Positions 50,512 through 60,883 of a stretch of DNA of 64,000 nt are shown here, piece after piece. The notes under the pieces are model-generated. The model saw only the letters and a list, made by a program, of their open reading frames with translations, had not been told where the DNA came from and searched no databases. The stretch spans positions 1-64,000 of the forward strand of contig CACYRB010000002.1 in NCBI GenBank assembly GCA_902776685.1, in the 5' to 3' direction. This DNA comes from an uncultured Prevotellaceae bacterium. GTDB lineage: Bacteria > Bacteroidota > Bacteroidia > Bacteroidales > Bacteroidaceae. A program made the position numbers and the translations under genes. Every line of letters begins with the position of its first letter. The first letter of the stretch is position 1.

Positions 50512-50558
50512 TGTTTTTGAGGTAAATTATTCAAGTTTCGCTGGGCTTCGCTTGCTCT

Positions 50559-50655
50559 GGAGTTAACGGGAGTTAGCCTACTGCGTTGGCGGAAGTTAAC
50601 GGAAGTTAGCAGACGATAGTTCTCGCAATAGGAATAACTATTGTCCGTTAACTCC
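50559..50655. repeat. Inverted and direct GGAGTTAAC repeats
   Basis: GGAGTTAACGG (50559-50569) and CCGTTAACTCC (50645-50655) are perfect 11-bp inverted repeats, with further GGAAGTTAAC direct copies and an inner ATAGTT/AACTAT pair (50616-50641). The TTAACTCC word recurs at 35612-35685. Confidence 0.6.
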
Positions 50656-50721
50656 ACAGGCTGCAAGCCTGTTAACTCCCGATAAGTCCTGTTAGCTACT
50701 AACATGCGAAAGTTGTGTTTT

Positions 50722-53346
50722 TTATTTTCCAGACACTATTTTCTTGATGTCGTTGAGTTTGTTGAGGGCTTCGACGGGTGTCAGGTTGTTGACGTCGAGG
50801 CCGAGAATCTCGTCGCGAATCTGGCAGAGCACGGGGTCGTCGAGCTGGAAGAAAGAGAGCTGCATGCCCTCGCGCGACTGTTCGATGGTCTGTGCCGAGG
50901 GCTTGCCCACGCTGCCCACCTGTGCATTGTCGGCTTCGAGCTGTCCCAGGATGACGTTGGCACGCTTCACTATCGACTTGGGCATGCCGGCGATGTCGGC
51001 CACATGAATACCGAACGAGTGTTCCGAACCGCCGCGCTCCAGTCGGCGCAGGAAGATTACCTTGCCGTCGACCTCCTTCACCGAGACGTTGTAGTTCTTG
51101 ATGCGCCGGAAGTTCTTCTCCATCTCGTTCAGCTCGTGGTAGTGGGTGGCAAAGAGCGTGCGGGCCTGAGCCTTCGGATGCTCGTGCAGATATTCCACGA
51201 TGGCCCATGCGATGGAGATGCCGTCGTAGGTGGAGGTGCCGCGACCAAGCTCGTCGAAGAGCACCAGCGAACGCGGGCTGACGTTGTTCAGGATGTTGGC
51301 AGCCTCGGTCATCTCGACCATGAAGGTCGACTCGCCGAGCGAGATATTGTCGGAGGCTCCCACGCGGGTGAAGATTTTGTCGACCAGTCCGACGTGGGCA
51401 CTCTCGGCAGGCACGAAGCAGCCTATCTGTGCGAGCAGGGTGATGAGGGCTGTCTGGCGCAGCAGGGCCGACTTTCCCGCCATGTTGGGACCGGTGATGA
51501 TGATGATTTGCTGACGCTCGTTGTCGAGCATGATGTCGTTGGGCACGTAGTGTTCGCCCAAGGGCAGCTGCTGCTCGATGACGGGGTGGCGGCCCTGGCG
51601 GATGTCGAGCACACAGTCGTCGCTGATGACGGGGCGCACATAGCGGTTCTCCTCGGCGGTCTTGGCAAACGAGAGCAGGCAGTCGAGCTGGGCTATGAGC
51701 GTGGCGTTGGTCTGGATATCAGGGATATACTGCTGCATGGCCACGACAAGTTCGGCGAAGAGCTGGGCTTCGAGCGAGAGGATTTTCTCCTCGGCACCCA
51801 TGATTTTCTCTTCATATTCCTTCAGCTCCTGCGTGATGTAGCGCTCGGCCTGCGCCAGTGTCTGCTTGCGAATCCACTCCTGCGGCACGTGGTCCTTGTA
51901 GGTGTTGCGCACCTCGAGGTAGTAGCCGAACACGTTGTTATAGCCCACCTTGAGCGAACTGATGCCGGTCTTCTGGCTCTCGCGCTCCTGAATCTGCAAG
52001 AGGTAGGCCTTGCCCGAACGCGAGATGGTGCGCAGCTCGTCGAGCTCGGCATTGCAGCCCGCAGCGATGACGTCGCCCTTGGCCACGAGCTGCGGCGGGT
52101 CGGGCTGTATCTCCTTCTCTATGCGGTCGCGTATGGTCTCGCAGAGGTTCAGTCGCTCGCCCACACGACGCAGCGACTCGTGCTCGGCCTGCAGACAGGC
52201 ATTCTTCAGTGGCACGAGAGCCTTGAGGGCATTCTTCAGCTGCACGACCTCGCGCGGCGTGACACGTCCCACGGCAACCTTCGAGACGATGCGCTCAAGG
52301 TCGCCTATCTGTTGCAGCTGTTCGTCGGCCAGCTGCCGGAAGTCGGGGTGGCGGAAGTAATACTCCACAATGTCGAGGCGCTGGTTGATGGGCTGCACGT
52401 CTTTCAACGGAAACACCACCCACCGGCGCAGCAGGCGGCCGCCCATCGGGGTGACGGTGCGGTCGATGACGCTGAGCAGCGACTCGCCGTCGTCCTGCAT
52501 GGGCGCAAGCAGTTCGAGCGAGCGGATGGTAAACTTGTCGAGCCGCACGTAGCGCTCTTCCTCGATGCGCGATAGTCGGGTGATGTGGCCGATTTGTGCG
52601 TGCTGTGTCAGTTCGAGATACTGCATGATGGCACCCGAGGCAATGATGCCGTTCTTCAGGTGCTCCACGCCGAAGCCCTTGAGCGACTTCGTGGCAAAAT
52701 GCTTCAACAGCTTCTGTCGGGCGGTCGGCTCGGTGAACACCCATTCGTCGAGCTCGAAGACGGTGTAGCGGTTGCCGAAATACTGTTCGAACTGGTTTTT
52801 GCGGTCGCGGTTGTAGAGCACCTCCTTGGGTTGGAAACTGCCGAGCAGCTTCTCTACATAGTCAATAGTGCCCTCGCCGGTGAGAAACTCACCGGTTGAG
52901 ATGTCGAGGAAGGCCACGCCGCAGGCGCTTTTGCCGAAGTGTACGGCTGCCAGGAAGTTGTTTTCCTTGTAGTTCAGCACCGAGTCGCCCATGGCCACGC
53001 CGGGCGTCACCAGCTCGGTGATGCCTCGCTTGACAAGTGTCTTCGTGAGCTTCGGGTCTTCCAGCTGGTCGCAGATGGCCACGCGACGGCCGGCCCGGAT
53101 GAGCTTTGGCAGGTAGGTGTCGAGGGCATGATGGGGGAAACCGGCCATCTCCGTCTCGCCCGTATTGCCACCGTTGTTGCGGCGGGTGAGCGTGATGCCC
53201 AGTATTTTCGAAGCCACCACGGCATCCTCGCCGTAGGTCTCATAGAAGTCGCCACACCGAAACAGCAGCACAGCATCGGGATGCTTTGCCTTGAAGTCGA
53301 AAAACTGCTTCATCATCGGGGTGAGCCCTTGTTCCTTCTTTGCCAT
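50722..53346 (-). CDS. mutS: DNA mismatch repair protein MutS
   Basis: Encodes 874 residues, full length. MutS recognises base mismatches and small loops and recruits MutL. The mismatch-binding motif is seen near the N-terminus ([16 protein letters not shown], residues ~28-43), the clamp and lever regions follow, and the ATPase has Walker [26 protein letters not shown] and the C-terminal helix-turn-helix. The reverse-strand -7 box TATTTTTG (53370-53377) lies just upstream. The very long frames readable on the opposite strand are artefacts of its codon use. Confidence 0.97.
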   Translation of the reverse strand: MAKKEQGLTPMMKQFFDFKAKHPDAVLLFRCGDFYETYGEDAVVASKILGITLTRRNNGGNTGETEMAGFPHHALDTYLPKLIRAGRRVAICDQLEDPKLTKTLVKRGITELVTPGVAMGDSVLNYKENNFLAAVHFGKSACGVAFLDISTGEFLTGEGTIDYVEKLLGSFQPKEVLYNRDRKNQFEQYFGNRYTVFELDEWVFTEPTARQKLLKHFATKSLKGFGVEHLKNGIIASGAIMQYLELTQHAQIGHITRLSRIEEERYVRLDKFTIRSLELLAPMQDDGESLLSVIDRTVTPMGGRLLRRWVVFPLKDVQPINQRLDIVEYYFRHPDFRQLADEQLQQIGDLERIVSKVAVGRVTPREVVQLKNALKALVPLKNACLQAEHESLRRVGERLNLCETIRDRIEKEIQPDPPQLVAKGDVIAAGCNAELDELRTISRSGKAYLLQIQERESQKTGISSLKVGYNNVFGYYLEVRNTYKDHVPQEWIRKQTLAQAERYITQELKEYEEKIMGAEEKILSLEAQLFAELVVAMQQYIPDIQTNATLIAQLDCLLSFAKTAEENRYVRPVISDDCVLDIRQGRHPVIEQQLPLGEHYVPNDIMLDNERQQIIIITGPNMAGKSALLRQTALITLLAQIGCFVPAESAHVGLVDKIFTRVGASDNISLGESTFMVEMTEAANILNNVSPRSLVLFDELGRGTSTYDGISIAWAIVEYLHEHPKAQARTLFATHYHELNEMEKNFRRIKNYNVSVKEVDGKVIFLRRLERGGSEHSFGIHVADIAGMPKSIVKRANVILGQLEADNAQVGSVGKPSAQTIEQSREGMQLSFFQLDDPVLCQIRDEILGLDVNNLTPVEALNKLNDIKKIVSGK

Positions 53347-53369
53347 CTGTTTTTCTTGTTTTCAGTCTG

Positions 53370-53377
53370 CAAAAATA
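53370..53377 (-). promoter_or_regulatory. -7 box of the mutS promoter
   Basis: Reverse-strand TATTTTTG, 24 nt before the mutS start codon; no clear TTTG -33 box. Confidence 0.45.
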
Positions 53378-53417
53378 CGAAAAAAAGATTAACAATAGAA
53401 TAAAAAAGTTTTTTTAT

Positions 53418-53449
53418 TTTGTTTTATATTCTATTTTTCATTATCTTTG
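53418..53449 (+). promoter_or_regulatory. Promoter of the Cys-motif protein gene
   Basis: TTTG (53418-53421), 20-nt spacer, TATCTTTG (53442-53449) match the consensus exactly. A second TATCTTTG occurs at 53507-53514, nearer the gene. Confidence 0.7.
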
Positions 53450-53553
53450 CAGAAGATAAGCTGCATCTCAACATAGAAACAAGTTTTCTTTGTATTCGAT
53501 TTGCATTATCTTTGTCGCAGAGAAACGAAACCCCTTAACTGATAAAGACCACT

Positions 53554-53997
53554 ATGAAAGTAGGAAAAGCAAAATGTAAGGTACTCAAGGGCATCAGGAA
53601 GAAGATAGCCGAGGCCAACGATATCAGCTACAATCCTCGTGAGTGTCATCACAAGGGCGACTGCGCCGGAACATGTCCGGCGTGCGAAGCCGAGGTGCGC
53701 TATCTGACCGACCAGCTCAACCTGCGCCGCATGGCAGGCAAGGCTGTGCGCGTGGCCGGACTGGCTGCGGGCATCACCATGCTCAGCAGTTGCCGCCATA
53801 TCTTCCAGCCCAACGGCATGACGGAACGCGACTTCCCGCCTCAGTCCAACAAACCCGAGTTGCTCGAAGGCGACGTCGTGTCACCAGACACGGTCATCGT
53901 CGAGCCACGACTGTTGGTTGGCGACGTGGTAGCTCCCGAGCCCGAACCCGACGACCCCGAAGTGAAGAAAGAAGCGAAGAAAGACGTGAAAAAGTGA
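53554..53997 (+). CDS. Small membrane-associated protein with a Cys-rich motif
   Basis: Encodes 147 residues. The first ~75 residues are basic and carry a compact motif CHHKGDCAGTCPACEAEV (from about residue 31), with four Cys and two His able to bind metal or an Fe-S centre. A hydrophobic segment follows (AVRVAGLAAGITMLSSC, ~63-80), whose LSSC looks like a lipobox, but it is far from the N-terminus. The tail is acidic/proline-rich and ends in Lys/Glu repeats (PEPEPDDPEVKKEAKKDVKK). The family was not identified. It has its own promoter and terminator, diverging from mutS and converging with lgt. Confidence 0.7.
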   Translation: MKVGKAKCKVLKGIRKKIAEANDISYNPRECHHKGDCAGTCPACEAEVRYLTDQLNLRRMAGKAVRVAGLAAGITMLSSCRHIFQPNGMTERDFPPQSNKPELLEGDVVSPDTVIVEPRLLVGDVVAPEPEPDDPEVKKEAKKDVKK

Positions 53998-54016
53998 CGG
54001 TCTTTCAACTCCCAAT

Positions 54017-54060
54017 AAAGCCTTTCTTGCGCCGCAACATGCGCAAAGAAAGGCTTTTTT
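54017..54060 (+). terminator. Intrinsic terminator
   Basis: AAAGCCTTTCTTGCGC and GCGCAAAGAAAGGCTTT form a ~16-bp stem followed by a T-run, 20 nt after the stop of the Cys-motif gene. Confidence 0.9.
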
Positions 54061-54087
54061 GTCCCAAGAGCTTAGCTTCTATAAAAT

Positions 54088-54256
54088 GAAACCTTGTCCT
54101 TCACAAAGTAATATAATATATATTACCGAGTAAAAGTATATATATTACTCAGTAAAAGTATATATATTACCGAGTAAAAGTATATATATTACTCAGTAAA
54201 AGTATATATATTACCGAGTAATATAATATATATTACTTTGTGAAGGACAAGGTTTC
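54088..54256. repeat. AT-rich palindromic array with 28-bp inverted ends
   Basis: Perfect 28-bp inverted ends (54088-54115 and 54229-54256, containing CCTTGTCCTTCACAAAG) enclose four tandem ~22-nt units of GTAAAAGTATATATATTAC, alternately followed by CGA and TCA. Each unit is itself nearly palindromic. The array lies between the terminator of the Cys-motif gene and the end of lgt. There are no spacers or genes. Confidence 0.85.
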
Positions 54257-54283
54257 GCTGTATGAAGGCTTATCTTTTGCGGT

Positions 54284-55177
54284 TCATTCGTTTGTTTCTC
54301 GTGACGGTCGGCTTTTTTTCCACGCACGAACCATGCACACCACACCGAGAATGACGAAGGGGATGCTGAGCAGCTGACCGATGTTCAGCGCAAAGCCTGC
54401 CTCCTTGGCCACCTGTATCTCCTTGGTGTACTCGATGAAGAAACGGAACGTGAAGATATAAGTCAGGCACAGACCGAAATAGAAGCCGGTACCCACGCGG
54501 ATGCCCGATTTTTCATTTTTCCGGCCATCATCCTTCTTGATATAAATCCATAACATGAGGAAGTAGAGCAGCAGGTAGGCGATGGCCTCGTAGAGCTGTC
54601 CGGGATGGCGGGGTAGGGGGTCTACCTGTTCGAAAATGAATGCCCAGGGCACATCGGTGGGTTTGCCGATGATTTCAGAGTTCATGAGATTGCCCAGACG
54701 GATGAAGCAGGCTGTGATGCCGGTGGCGATGGCAATGTCGTCGAGCACGTGCCACAGGTTCATCTTCGTGCGGCGGTAGTAGAGCCACAGCGCAATCATC
54801 AGTCCGAGCGTGCCGCCGTGCGAAGCCAGTCCGGCATAGCCGGTGAAGTGCCACCCGCCGCCGGGCTCTATCTGTATGGGGATGAAGATTTCCACCACAC
54901 GCTGCCACGAGCTGAGCCACACCTCGGGCTCATAGAACAGGCAGTGGCCGAGACGTGCCCCAATGAGAATGCCCAGGAAGCAGTAGATGAACAGCGGGTC
55001 GAACAGTTCGTCTTTCACCTTCTGGTCGCGATACAGCCATTTCACGGTGAAATAGCCCAGCACGATTCCCACCAGCCAGCACATGCCATACCAGCGCACG
55101 GCTATCGGCCCAAGGTGACATATCACCTCGGAAGGATTCCAGGAAATGAATGAGGGATGAAGGATTGCTAACATCAT
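54284..55177 (-). CDS. lgt: Prolipoprotein diacylglyceryl transferase
   Basis: Encodes 297 residues. Lgt attaches diacylglycerol to the lipobox cysteine, the first step of lipoprotein maturation, at the inner membrane. About seven membrane helices are seen; conserved stretches include [32 protein letters not shown], the central [20 protein letters not shown] signature and [16 protein letters not shown]. The N-terminus ([15 protein letters not shown]) contains a fragment of the GATGAGG repeat (HPSFIS), so initiation at 55177 needs care. It is 14 nt downstream of ychF on the same strand. The window encodes several lipoproteins that depend on it. Confidence 0.95.
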   Translation of the reverse strand: MMLAILHPSFISWNPSEVICHLGPIAVRWYGMCWLVGIVLGYFTVKWLYRDQKVKDELFDPLFIYCFLGILIGARLGHCLFYEPEVWLSSWQRVVEIFIPIQIEPGGGWHFTGYAGLASHGGTLGLMIALWLYYRRTKMNLWHVLDDIAIATGITACFIRLGNLMNSEIIGKPTDVPWAFIFEQVDPLPRHPGQLYEAIAYLLLYFLMLWIYIKKDDGRKNEKSGIRVGTGFYFGLCLTYIFTFRFFIEYTKEIQVAKEAGFALNIGQLLSIPFVILGVVCMVRAWKKSRPSRETNE

Positions 55178-55191
55178 TATTGGATGAGGGA

Positions 55192-56292
55192 TTATACGTT
55201 AAATCTAAAGTGCATGATGTCGCCGTCTTGCACCACATAGTCCTTTCCTTCAATGCCCATCTTGCCGGCTTCGCGCACGGCAGCCTCCGAGCCATACTGG
55301 ATGTAGTCGTCGTACTTGATGACCTCGGCACGGATGAAACCCTTTTCGAAATCGGTGTGGATGACACCGGCACACTGCGGAGCCTTCCAACCCTTCTTGT
55401 AGGTCCAGGCCTTCACTTCCATCTCGCCCGCCGTGATGAACGTCTGCAGGTTGAGCAGGGCATAGGCCTTCTTGATGAGCCGGTTCACACCGCTCTCCTC
55501 CAGTCCGAGCTCTTCGAGGAAGAGCTGCTTGTCTTCATACGACTCCAGTTCGGCAATGTCTTCCTCGGTCTTGGCAGCTATCACCATGGCCTCGGCACCT
55601 TCGTCGGCTGCCATGGCTTCAATCTTCTTCGTGAAGTCGTTGCCGTCCTTGGCCTCAGCCTCCGACACATTGCACACGTAGAGCACCGGCTTCGAGGTAA
55701 GCAGGAAGAGGTTGCGGGCTGCATCTTGCTCCTCCTTCGAGTCGAACGCTACCACACGTGCGTTCTTACCCTGCTCAAGCACCTCCTTGTAGGCCACGAG
55801 CACACCAGCCAACACCTTGGCGTCCTTGTTACCGGCTGCCGCGGTCTTCTGCACCTTGGCCAGCTGACCCTCGATGGTCTCCAGGTCCTTCAGCTGCAGC
55901 TCGGTGTCGATAATCTCTTTGTCGCGTATGGGGTCGATGGTTCCGTCGACGTGGGTGATGTTCTCGTCCTCAAAGCAGCGCAACACATGGATGATGGCAT
56001 CGGTCTCGCGGATGTTGCCGAGAAACTTGTTGCCCAGTCCTTCGCCTTTCGATGCACCTTTCACCAGTCCGGCAATGTCGACAATCTCGCACGTGGCCGG
56101 CACGATACGACCGGGATGCACCAGTTCGGCCAACCGTGTCAGCCGCTCATCGGGAACAGTGATGACGCCAACGTTGGGTTCTATCGTACAAAAGGGAAAG
56201 TTGGCTGCCTGTGCCTTTGCACTCGACAGACAATTAAACAATGTAGACTTGCCTACATTGGGCAGTCCTACAATTCCACATTTCAATGCCAT
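55192..56292 (-). CDS. ychF: Obg-like ATPase YchF
   Basis: Encodes 366 residues, full length for YchF/OLA1, a ribosome-associated ATPase linked to stress responses. The G1 motif [15 protein letters not shown], the switch region ([15 protein letters not shown]) and the [21 protein letters not shown] stretch are present, as is the C-terminal TGS domain ([20 protein letters not shown]...[16 protein letters not shown]). A reverse-strand TACCTTTG -7 box lies at 56323-56330. It is divergent from leuS. Confidence 0.97.
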   Translation of the reverse strand: MALKCGIVGLPNVGKSTLFNCLSSAKAQAANFPFCTIEPNVGVITVPDERLTRLAELVHPGRIVPATCEIVDIAGLVKGASKGEGLGNKFLGNIRETDAIIHVLRCFEDENITHVDGTIDPIRDKEIIDTELQLKDLETIEGQLAKVQKTAAAGNKDAKVLAGVLVAYKEVLEQGKNARVVAFDSKEEQDAARNLFLLTSKPVLYVCNVSEAEAKDGNDFTKKIEAMAADEGAEAMVIAAKTEEDIAELESYEDKQLFLEELGLEESGVNRLIKKAYALLNLQTFITAGEMEVKAWTYKKGWKAPQCAGVIHTDFEKGFIRAEVIKYDDYIQYGSEAAVREAGKMGIEGKDYVVQDGDIMHFRFNV

Positions 56293-56322
56293 AGTTTTCT
56301 GATTTCCTTAATTTTCTGGCTG

Positions 56323-56330
56323 CAAAGGTA
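56323..56330 (-). promoter_or_regulatory. -7 box of the ychF promoter
   Basis: Reverse-strand TACCTTTG, 31 nt before the ychF start; a facing TACCTTTG for leuS lies at 56375-56382 on the forward strand. No clear -33 boxes are seen. Confidence 0.5.
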
Positions 56331-56374
56331 AAAAATAATTATGAATTAATAATTACGAATTATGAATTATTTAT

Positions 56375-56382
56375 TACCTTTG
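56375..56382 (+). promoter_or_regulatory. -7 box of the leuS promoter
   Basis: TACCTTTG, 24 nt before the leuS ATG at 56406, in the short divergent ychF-leuS gap. Confidence 0.5.
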
Positions 56383-56405
56383 CACCCGAATAAACACCAA
56401 AAACA

Positions 56406-59252
56406 ATGGAATACAACTTCAGAGACATTGAAAAGAAATGGCAGCAACGGTGGGTTGAGCAAAAAACCTACAAAGTTGAAGAGAACGAAAACAAACAGAA
56501 ATTCTACGTGCTCAACATGTTCCCCTATCCCAGCGGAGCAGGTCTGCACGTGGGCCATCCGCTCGGCTACATCGCCAGCGATATCTATGCACGCTACAAG
56601 CGGCAAAAAGGTTTCAACGTGCTCAACCCCATGGGCTACGATGCCTACGGACTGCCTGCTGAACAGTATGCCATTCAGACCGGACAACATCCGGCTAAGA
56701 CCACCGAACAAAACATAGCTCGCTATCGAGAACAGCTGGACAAGATTGGTTTCTGCTTCGACTGGGACCGCGAGGTGCGCACCTGCGAACCGGGCTACTA
56801 CCACTGGACACAGTGGGCCTTCCAACGCATGTTCAACTCGTTCTATTGCAACAACTGCCAAAGTGCCAAACCCATCGAGAAACTGATTCACCGGTTCGCT
56901 GAGCGCGGCACCGAAGGGCTCAACATTGCACAGAGCGAAGAACTCTCGTTCACCGCCGACGAGTGGAACAGCTGGCCGGAAAAGAAACAGCAGGAGGTGC
57001 TCATGAACTACCGCATCGCCTATCTGGGCGAGACCATGGTCAACTGGTGTGCCGAGCTGGGCACGGTGCTGGCCAACGACGAGGTGGTCGACGGCGTCAG
57101 CGTGCGCGGCGGCTACCCCGTGGTGCAGAAGAAGATGCGCCAGTGGTGTCTGCGCGTGTCGGCCTATGCACAGCGGTTGCTCGACGGACTCGACACCATC
57201 GACTGGACCGACTCGCTGAAAGAGACACAGCGCAACTGGATAGGTCGCAGCGAAGGTGCCGAAATGGTGTTCAAGGTGGCCGACTCCGACCAGTCGTTCA
57301 CCATCTTCACCACCCGCGCCGACACCATCTTCGGCGTCACGTTCATGGTGCTGGCACCCGAGAGCGAGCTCGTGGCGCAGCTCACCACACCCGAGCAGCA
57401 AGCCGAGGTCGACGACTATCTGGCCTACGTGAAGAAACGCACCGAGCGCGAACGCCAAATGGACCACCGCGTGACAGGTGTCTTCTCAGGTTCCTATGCC
57501 ATCAACCCGCTGACGGGCGAGCGCATTCCCATCTGGATTTCAGAATACGTGCTGGCCGGATATGGCACCGGCGCCATCATGGCCGTACCGGCTCACGACT
57601 CACGCGACTATGCCTTTGCCAAGCATTTCAACCTGCCCATCATCCCCCTCATCGAGGGTGCCGACGTCTCTGAAGAGAGCTTCGACGCCAAAGAGGGCAT
57701 CGTGATGAACAGTCCGAAGGCGACGGCAGAAGGATACACCGGCCTCATCCTCAACGGACTGACCGTGAAGGAAGCCATCGAGCGCACCAAGCAGTATGTT
57801 GCCGAGACAGGCATCGGCCGCGTGAAGGTGAACTTCCGCCTGCGCGACGCCATCTTCTCGCGTCAGCGCTACTGGGGCGAGCCGTTCCCCGTCTACTACA
57901 AAGACGGCATGCCCTACATGATTCCCGAGGAGTGTCTGCCGCTCGAGCTGCCCGAAATCGACAAATACGAACCCACCGAGACCGGCGAGCCCCCACTCGG
58001 CAGGGCCAAGCAGTGGGCATGGAACACTGAGACGCGGCAGGTGGTCAGCGTGGCCGACATCGACAACACGACCGTCTTCCCCCTCGAGCTCTGCACCATG
58101 CCGGGCTTCGCAGGCTCATCGGCCTACTATCTGCGCTACATGGACCCGCACAACGGCGAGGCGCTCGTATCCGAGAAGGCCGACCAGTACTGGCAGAACG
58201 TCGACCTCTATGTCGGCGGAACCGAGCACGCCACCGGACACCTCATCTACTAGCGCTTCTGGAACAAGTTCCTCTTCGACCTCGGCGTCAGCTGCAAGGA
58301 AGAGCCGTTCCAGAAACTCGTCAACCAAGGCATGATACAGGGCCGCTCAAACTTCGTATATCGCATCAACAAGTCGGGAGAAGCCGCAAAGACAGAGGCA
58401 CCCGTCTTCGTCTCCTACAACCTGAAAGACCAGTACGAAGTCACCCCGATTCACGTCGACGTGAACATCGTGCAGAACGATGTACTCGACCTCGATGCCT
58501 TCCGCAAGTGGCGCCCCGAATACGAGCACGCCGAGTTCATGCTCGAAGACGGCAAATACGTCTGCGGCTGGGCCATCGAGAAAATGTCGAAGTCGATGTT
58601 CAACGTGGTCAACCCCGACATGATTGTCGAGCGCTACGGAGCCGACACGCTACGCCTCTACGAGATGTTCCTCGGTCCCGTAGAGCAGTCGAAGCCCTGG
58701 GACACCAACGGCATTGACGGCTGCCATCGTTTCCTCCGCAAATTCTGGAACCTCGTGGCCGCCTCAGATGCAGCAGGAGAGCCCACTCCCGAAGAACTGA
58801 AGTCGCTGCACAAACTCATCAAGAAGGTTTCGCAGGACATCGAAAACTTCTCCTACAACACCGCCATCTCGGCCTTCATGATCTGCGTGAACGAACTGTC
58901 GCAGCTGAAGTGCCGCAACCGCATCGTCGGCACCACACTCGTGCGCCTCATCGCACCCTTCGCACCCCACATGGCCGAAGAGCTGTGGGAGCAACTGGGT
59001 GGCGAAGACAGCGTCTGCGACAGCCAGTGGCCCGAGTGGAACGAGCAGTATCTCGTCGAGAACAGCGTGAAGCTCGGCGTAGCCTTCAACGGCAAGACCC
59101 GCTTCGAAATGGAGTTCCCCGCCGATGCCGACAACCAGACCATCCAAGACACCGTGCTCGCCGATGAACGTGCCACACGCTACATCGACGGCAAACAAAT
59201 CATAAAGGTTATCATCGTCCCTAAGCGTATGGTGAATATTGTATGTAAATAA
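56406..59252 (+). pseudogene. leuS: Leucyl-tRNA synthetase interrupted by an in-frame TAG
   Basis: Read through, the frame gives 948 residues, full length for bacterial LeuRS. The HIGH-type motif ([11 protein letters not shown], residue ~51) and the editing domain ([18 protein letters not shown], ~390) lie before a TAG at 58251-58253. The frame continues without shift into conserved [20 protein letters not shown] and the anticodon-binding domain. The TAG falls directly after [12 protein letters not shown], where relatives have a sense codon (often Ser; TCG to TAG is one change). The next ATG is 78 nt further on (58332) and would omit conserved residues. TAG is a normal stop elsewhere in this window (e.g. 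9787, 32430, 41759). As an essential gene this could be a sequencing/assembly error, a true null with another copy, or suppression. Confidence 0.9.
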
Positions 59253-59255
59253 CAA

Positions 59256-60224
59256 ATGACATCCAGACATCAAATGATTTGGAATGAGGCCAAGGATTAT
59301 ATTTTTATAACCCTCGGCCTCATCACGTTCTCTTTCGGCTACATCGTCTTCCTGCTGCCCTACGAGATTGTAACGGGCGGCGTGACAGGTATCTCGGCCA
59401 TCATCTACTATGCCACAGGGTTTCACCTTGAAAACTCCTACATGATCATCAACGTGCTCCTGCTCGGCGTAGCCCTGAAGATACTGGGATTCAAATTCCT
59501 CATGAAGACCATCTATGCCATCTTCACCCTCTACTTCTTGCTGAAGTTCGGACAGTGGATCATGCCCTCGGCACCCAACGGTCTGCCCATCAAGACACTT
59601 GGCGAAGGACAAGACTTCATGTCGCTCATCATCGGCTGTATGATCACCGGCACGTCGATGGCCATCGTCTTCCTCAACAACGGCTCCACCGGCGGCACCG
59701 ACATCGTCGCAGCCTGCGTCAACAAATACCACAACTTCTCGCTCGGACAAGTGCTCATCGGTCTCGACCTCGTCATCATCGGCTCCTGTCTCTTCATTCC
59801 CGAGTTCGGCGAACCCATCGACCGAGCCCACAAGGTTGTGTTCGGCCTCTGCACCATGGGCATCGAAAACTTCATGCTCGACTACGTCATGAACGCCCGC
59901 CGCGAGTCCGTGCAGTTTCTCATCTTCTCGAAGAAACACGAAGAGATAGCCCACGCCATCGGCACACAGATGAACCACGGCGTGACCATCCTCGACGGCC
60001 ACGGCTGGTACACCGGACAAGAGATGAAGGTGCTCTGCATACTGGCCCGTAAGCGCGAGAGCGTCACCATGTTCCGACTCATCAAGATGATCGACCCCAA
60101 CGCATTCGTCTCACAGAGTGCCGTCATCGGCGTCTACGGCGAAGGCTTCGACACTATCAAAGTAAAAGTCAAGAAGAAAGATACCCAAAAACTCCCCGAA
60201 GAAAAAGACGACAAGAAAGCATAA
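59256..60224 (+). CDS. YitT-family membrane protein (DUF2179)
   Basis: Encodes 322 residues and starts 3 nt after the leuS stop, so it is cotranscribed and probably translationally coupled. Five or six membrane helices (e.g. ITLGLITFSFGYIVFLLPYE, SLIIGCMITGTSMAIVFLNN, GQVLIGLDLVIIGSCLFI) with the GGVTGIS and GSTGGTDIVA motifs of the YitT/DUF161 family are followed by a cytoplasmic DUF2179 domain (~225-305; GHGWYTGQEMKVLCILARKR). The transported substrate or function is not known. The tail is Lys/Glu-rich. It ends before a strong bidirectional terminator. Confidence 0.93.
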   Translation: MTSRHQMIWNEAKDYIFITLGLITFSFGYIVFLLPYEIVTGGVTGISAIIYYATGFHLENSYMIINVLLLGVALKILGFKFLMKTIYAIFTLYFLLKFGQWIMPSAPNGLPIKTLGEGQDFMSLIIGCMITGTSMAIVFLNNGSTGGTDIVAACVNKYHNFSLGQVLIGLDLVIIGSCLFIPEFGEPIDRAHKVVFGLCTMGIENFMLDYVMNARRESVQFLIFSKKHEEIAHAIGTQMNHGVTILDGHGWYTGQEMKVLCILARKRESVTMFRLIKMIDPNAFVSQSAVIGVYGEGFDTIKVKVKKKDTQKLPEEKDDKKA

Positions 60225-60282
60225 CTCACCTTTTTATCGTCTTTCTCATCCGACTGTTTCTACTCAAAAGGAACCAACAAAA

Positions 60283-60307
60283 GGGGCATCAAAATTTTTG
60301 ATGCCCC
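60283..60307. terminator. Bidirectional terminator
   Basis: GGGGCATCAAAA (60283-60294) and TTTTGATGCCCC (60296-60307) form a 12-bp stem with A/T runs within it, between the convergent YitT gene and the repeat-protein gene. Confidence 0.85.
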
Positions 60308-60313
60308 AATTCT

Positions 60314-60850
60314 TTACCACGTCCAAATCGTTGAATTATTATTGTTACTGCGTTGTTGCGTGTTTCGGTTGCCGAACATATCTCGTGACGTGGTCGATGA
60401 ACCTTGCGTATGCCCGTACTGGTCGCGATAGGTAGTCGTCGTGTTACCAAACATATCGGTACTCGTTTTTGACGTACCCGTCGTATGCCCATAAGGATCA
60501 GAATAAGTCGTATTGGTATTTCCAAACATGTCTGTCGTCGACTTTGATGTGCCTGTCGTGTGCCCATACTGGTCGCGGTGAGTAGTCGTCGTGTTACCGA
60601 ACATGTCGGTCTTCGATGTGGACGTGCCAATCGTATGACCATACTGGTCACGATGGGTCGTTGTCGTATTGCCAAACATGTCGGTCGATGTCTTCGATGT
60701 ACCCGTCGTATACCCATACTGGTCGCGATGAGTAGTCGTCGTATTGCCAAACATGTCGGTCGACGATTTAGACGTTCCAACGTTGTAATACTGCGCACTT
60801 GCGGTAAAGGCAAAAGCCATTGCCATTATCGCCATTGATAATCTTTTCAT
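60314..60850 (-). CDS. Secreted protein of DMFGNTTTTHRDQYG repeats
   Basis: Encodes 178 residues: a signal peptide (MKRLSMAIMAMAFAFTASA) and then about six repeats of ~24 residues with the form TGTSKTSTDMFGNTTTTHRD followed by QYGH, rich in Thr, Ser and Gly, ending in a diverged copy and an Asn-rich tail. The repeated Asp/Asn/Gly turns and beta-branched residues suggest a beta-helical or extended fibrous surface protein, but the family was not recognised. The DNA repeats leave an in-frame shadow on the same strand. It follows the next gene (33 nt apart), with which it may share a transcript. Confidence 0.75.
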   Translation of the reverse strand: MKRLSMAIMAMAFAFTASAQYYNVGTSKSSTDMFGNTTTTHRDQYGYTTGTSKTSTDMFGNTTTTHRDQYGHTIGTSTSKTDMFGNTTTTHRDQYGHTTGTSKSTTDMFGNTNTTYSDPYGHTTGTSKTSTDMFGNTTTTYRDQYGHTQGSSTTSRDMFGNRNTQQRSNNNNSTIWTW

Positions 60851-60883
60851 ATTGTTCTCTCATTTATAGTTATTATAGTTCTT

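Noticed and set aside
50704..52575. Very long open frame (623 codons) opposite mutS
   Set aside because: It lies wholly on the complementary strand of a clear mutS. Its composition (Val, Leu, His-rich, no domain) is that of a codon-bias shadow.
54121..54220. Possible CRISPR array
   Set aside because: The repeats are contiguous with no unique spacers, and the units are palindromic AT-rich; no cas genes nearby. The arrays at 23237 and 61379 were rejected for the same reason.
58251..58253. Genome-wide recoding of TAG as the explanation for the leuS interruption
   Set aside because: Several well-defined genes here end in TAG (9787, 32430, 35510, 41759), and no other conserved gene has an internal TAG.
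56406..59252. Natural two-subunit LeuRS
   Set aside because: Split LeuRS exists in Aquifex, but here the second part has no start until 78 nt after the stop and would lack conserved residues; no intervening start signals are seen.
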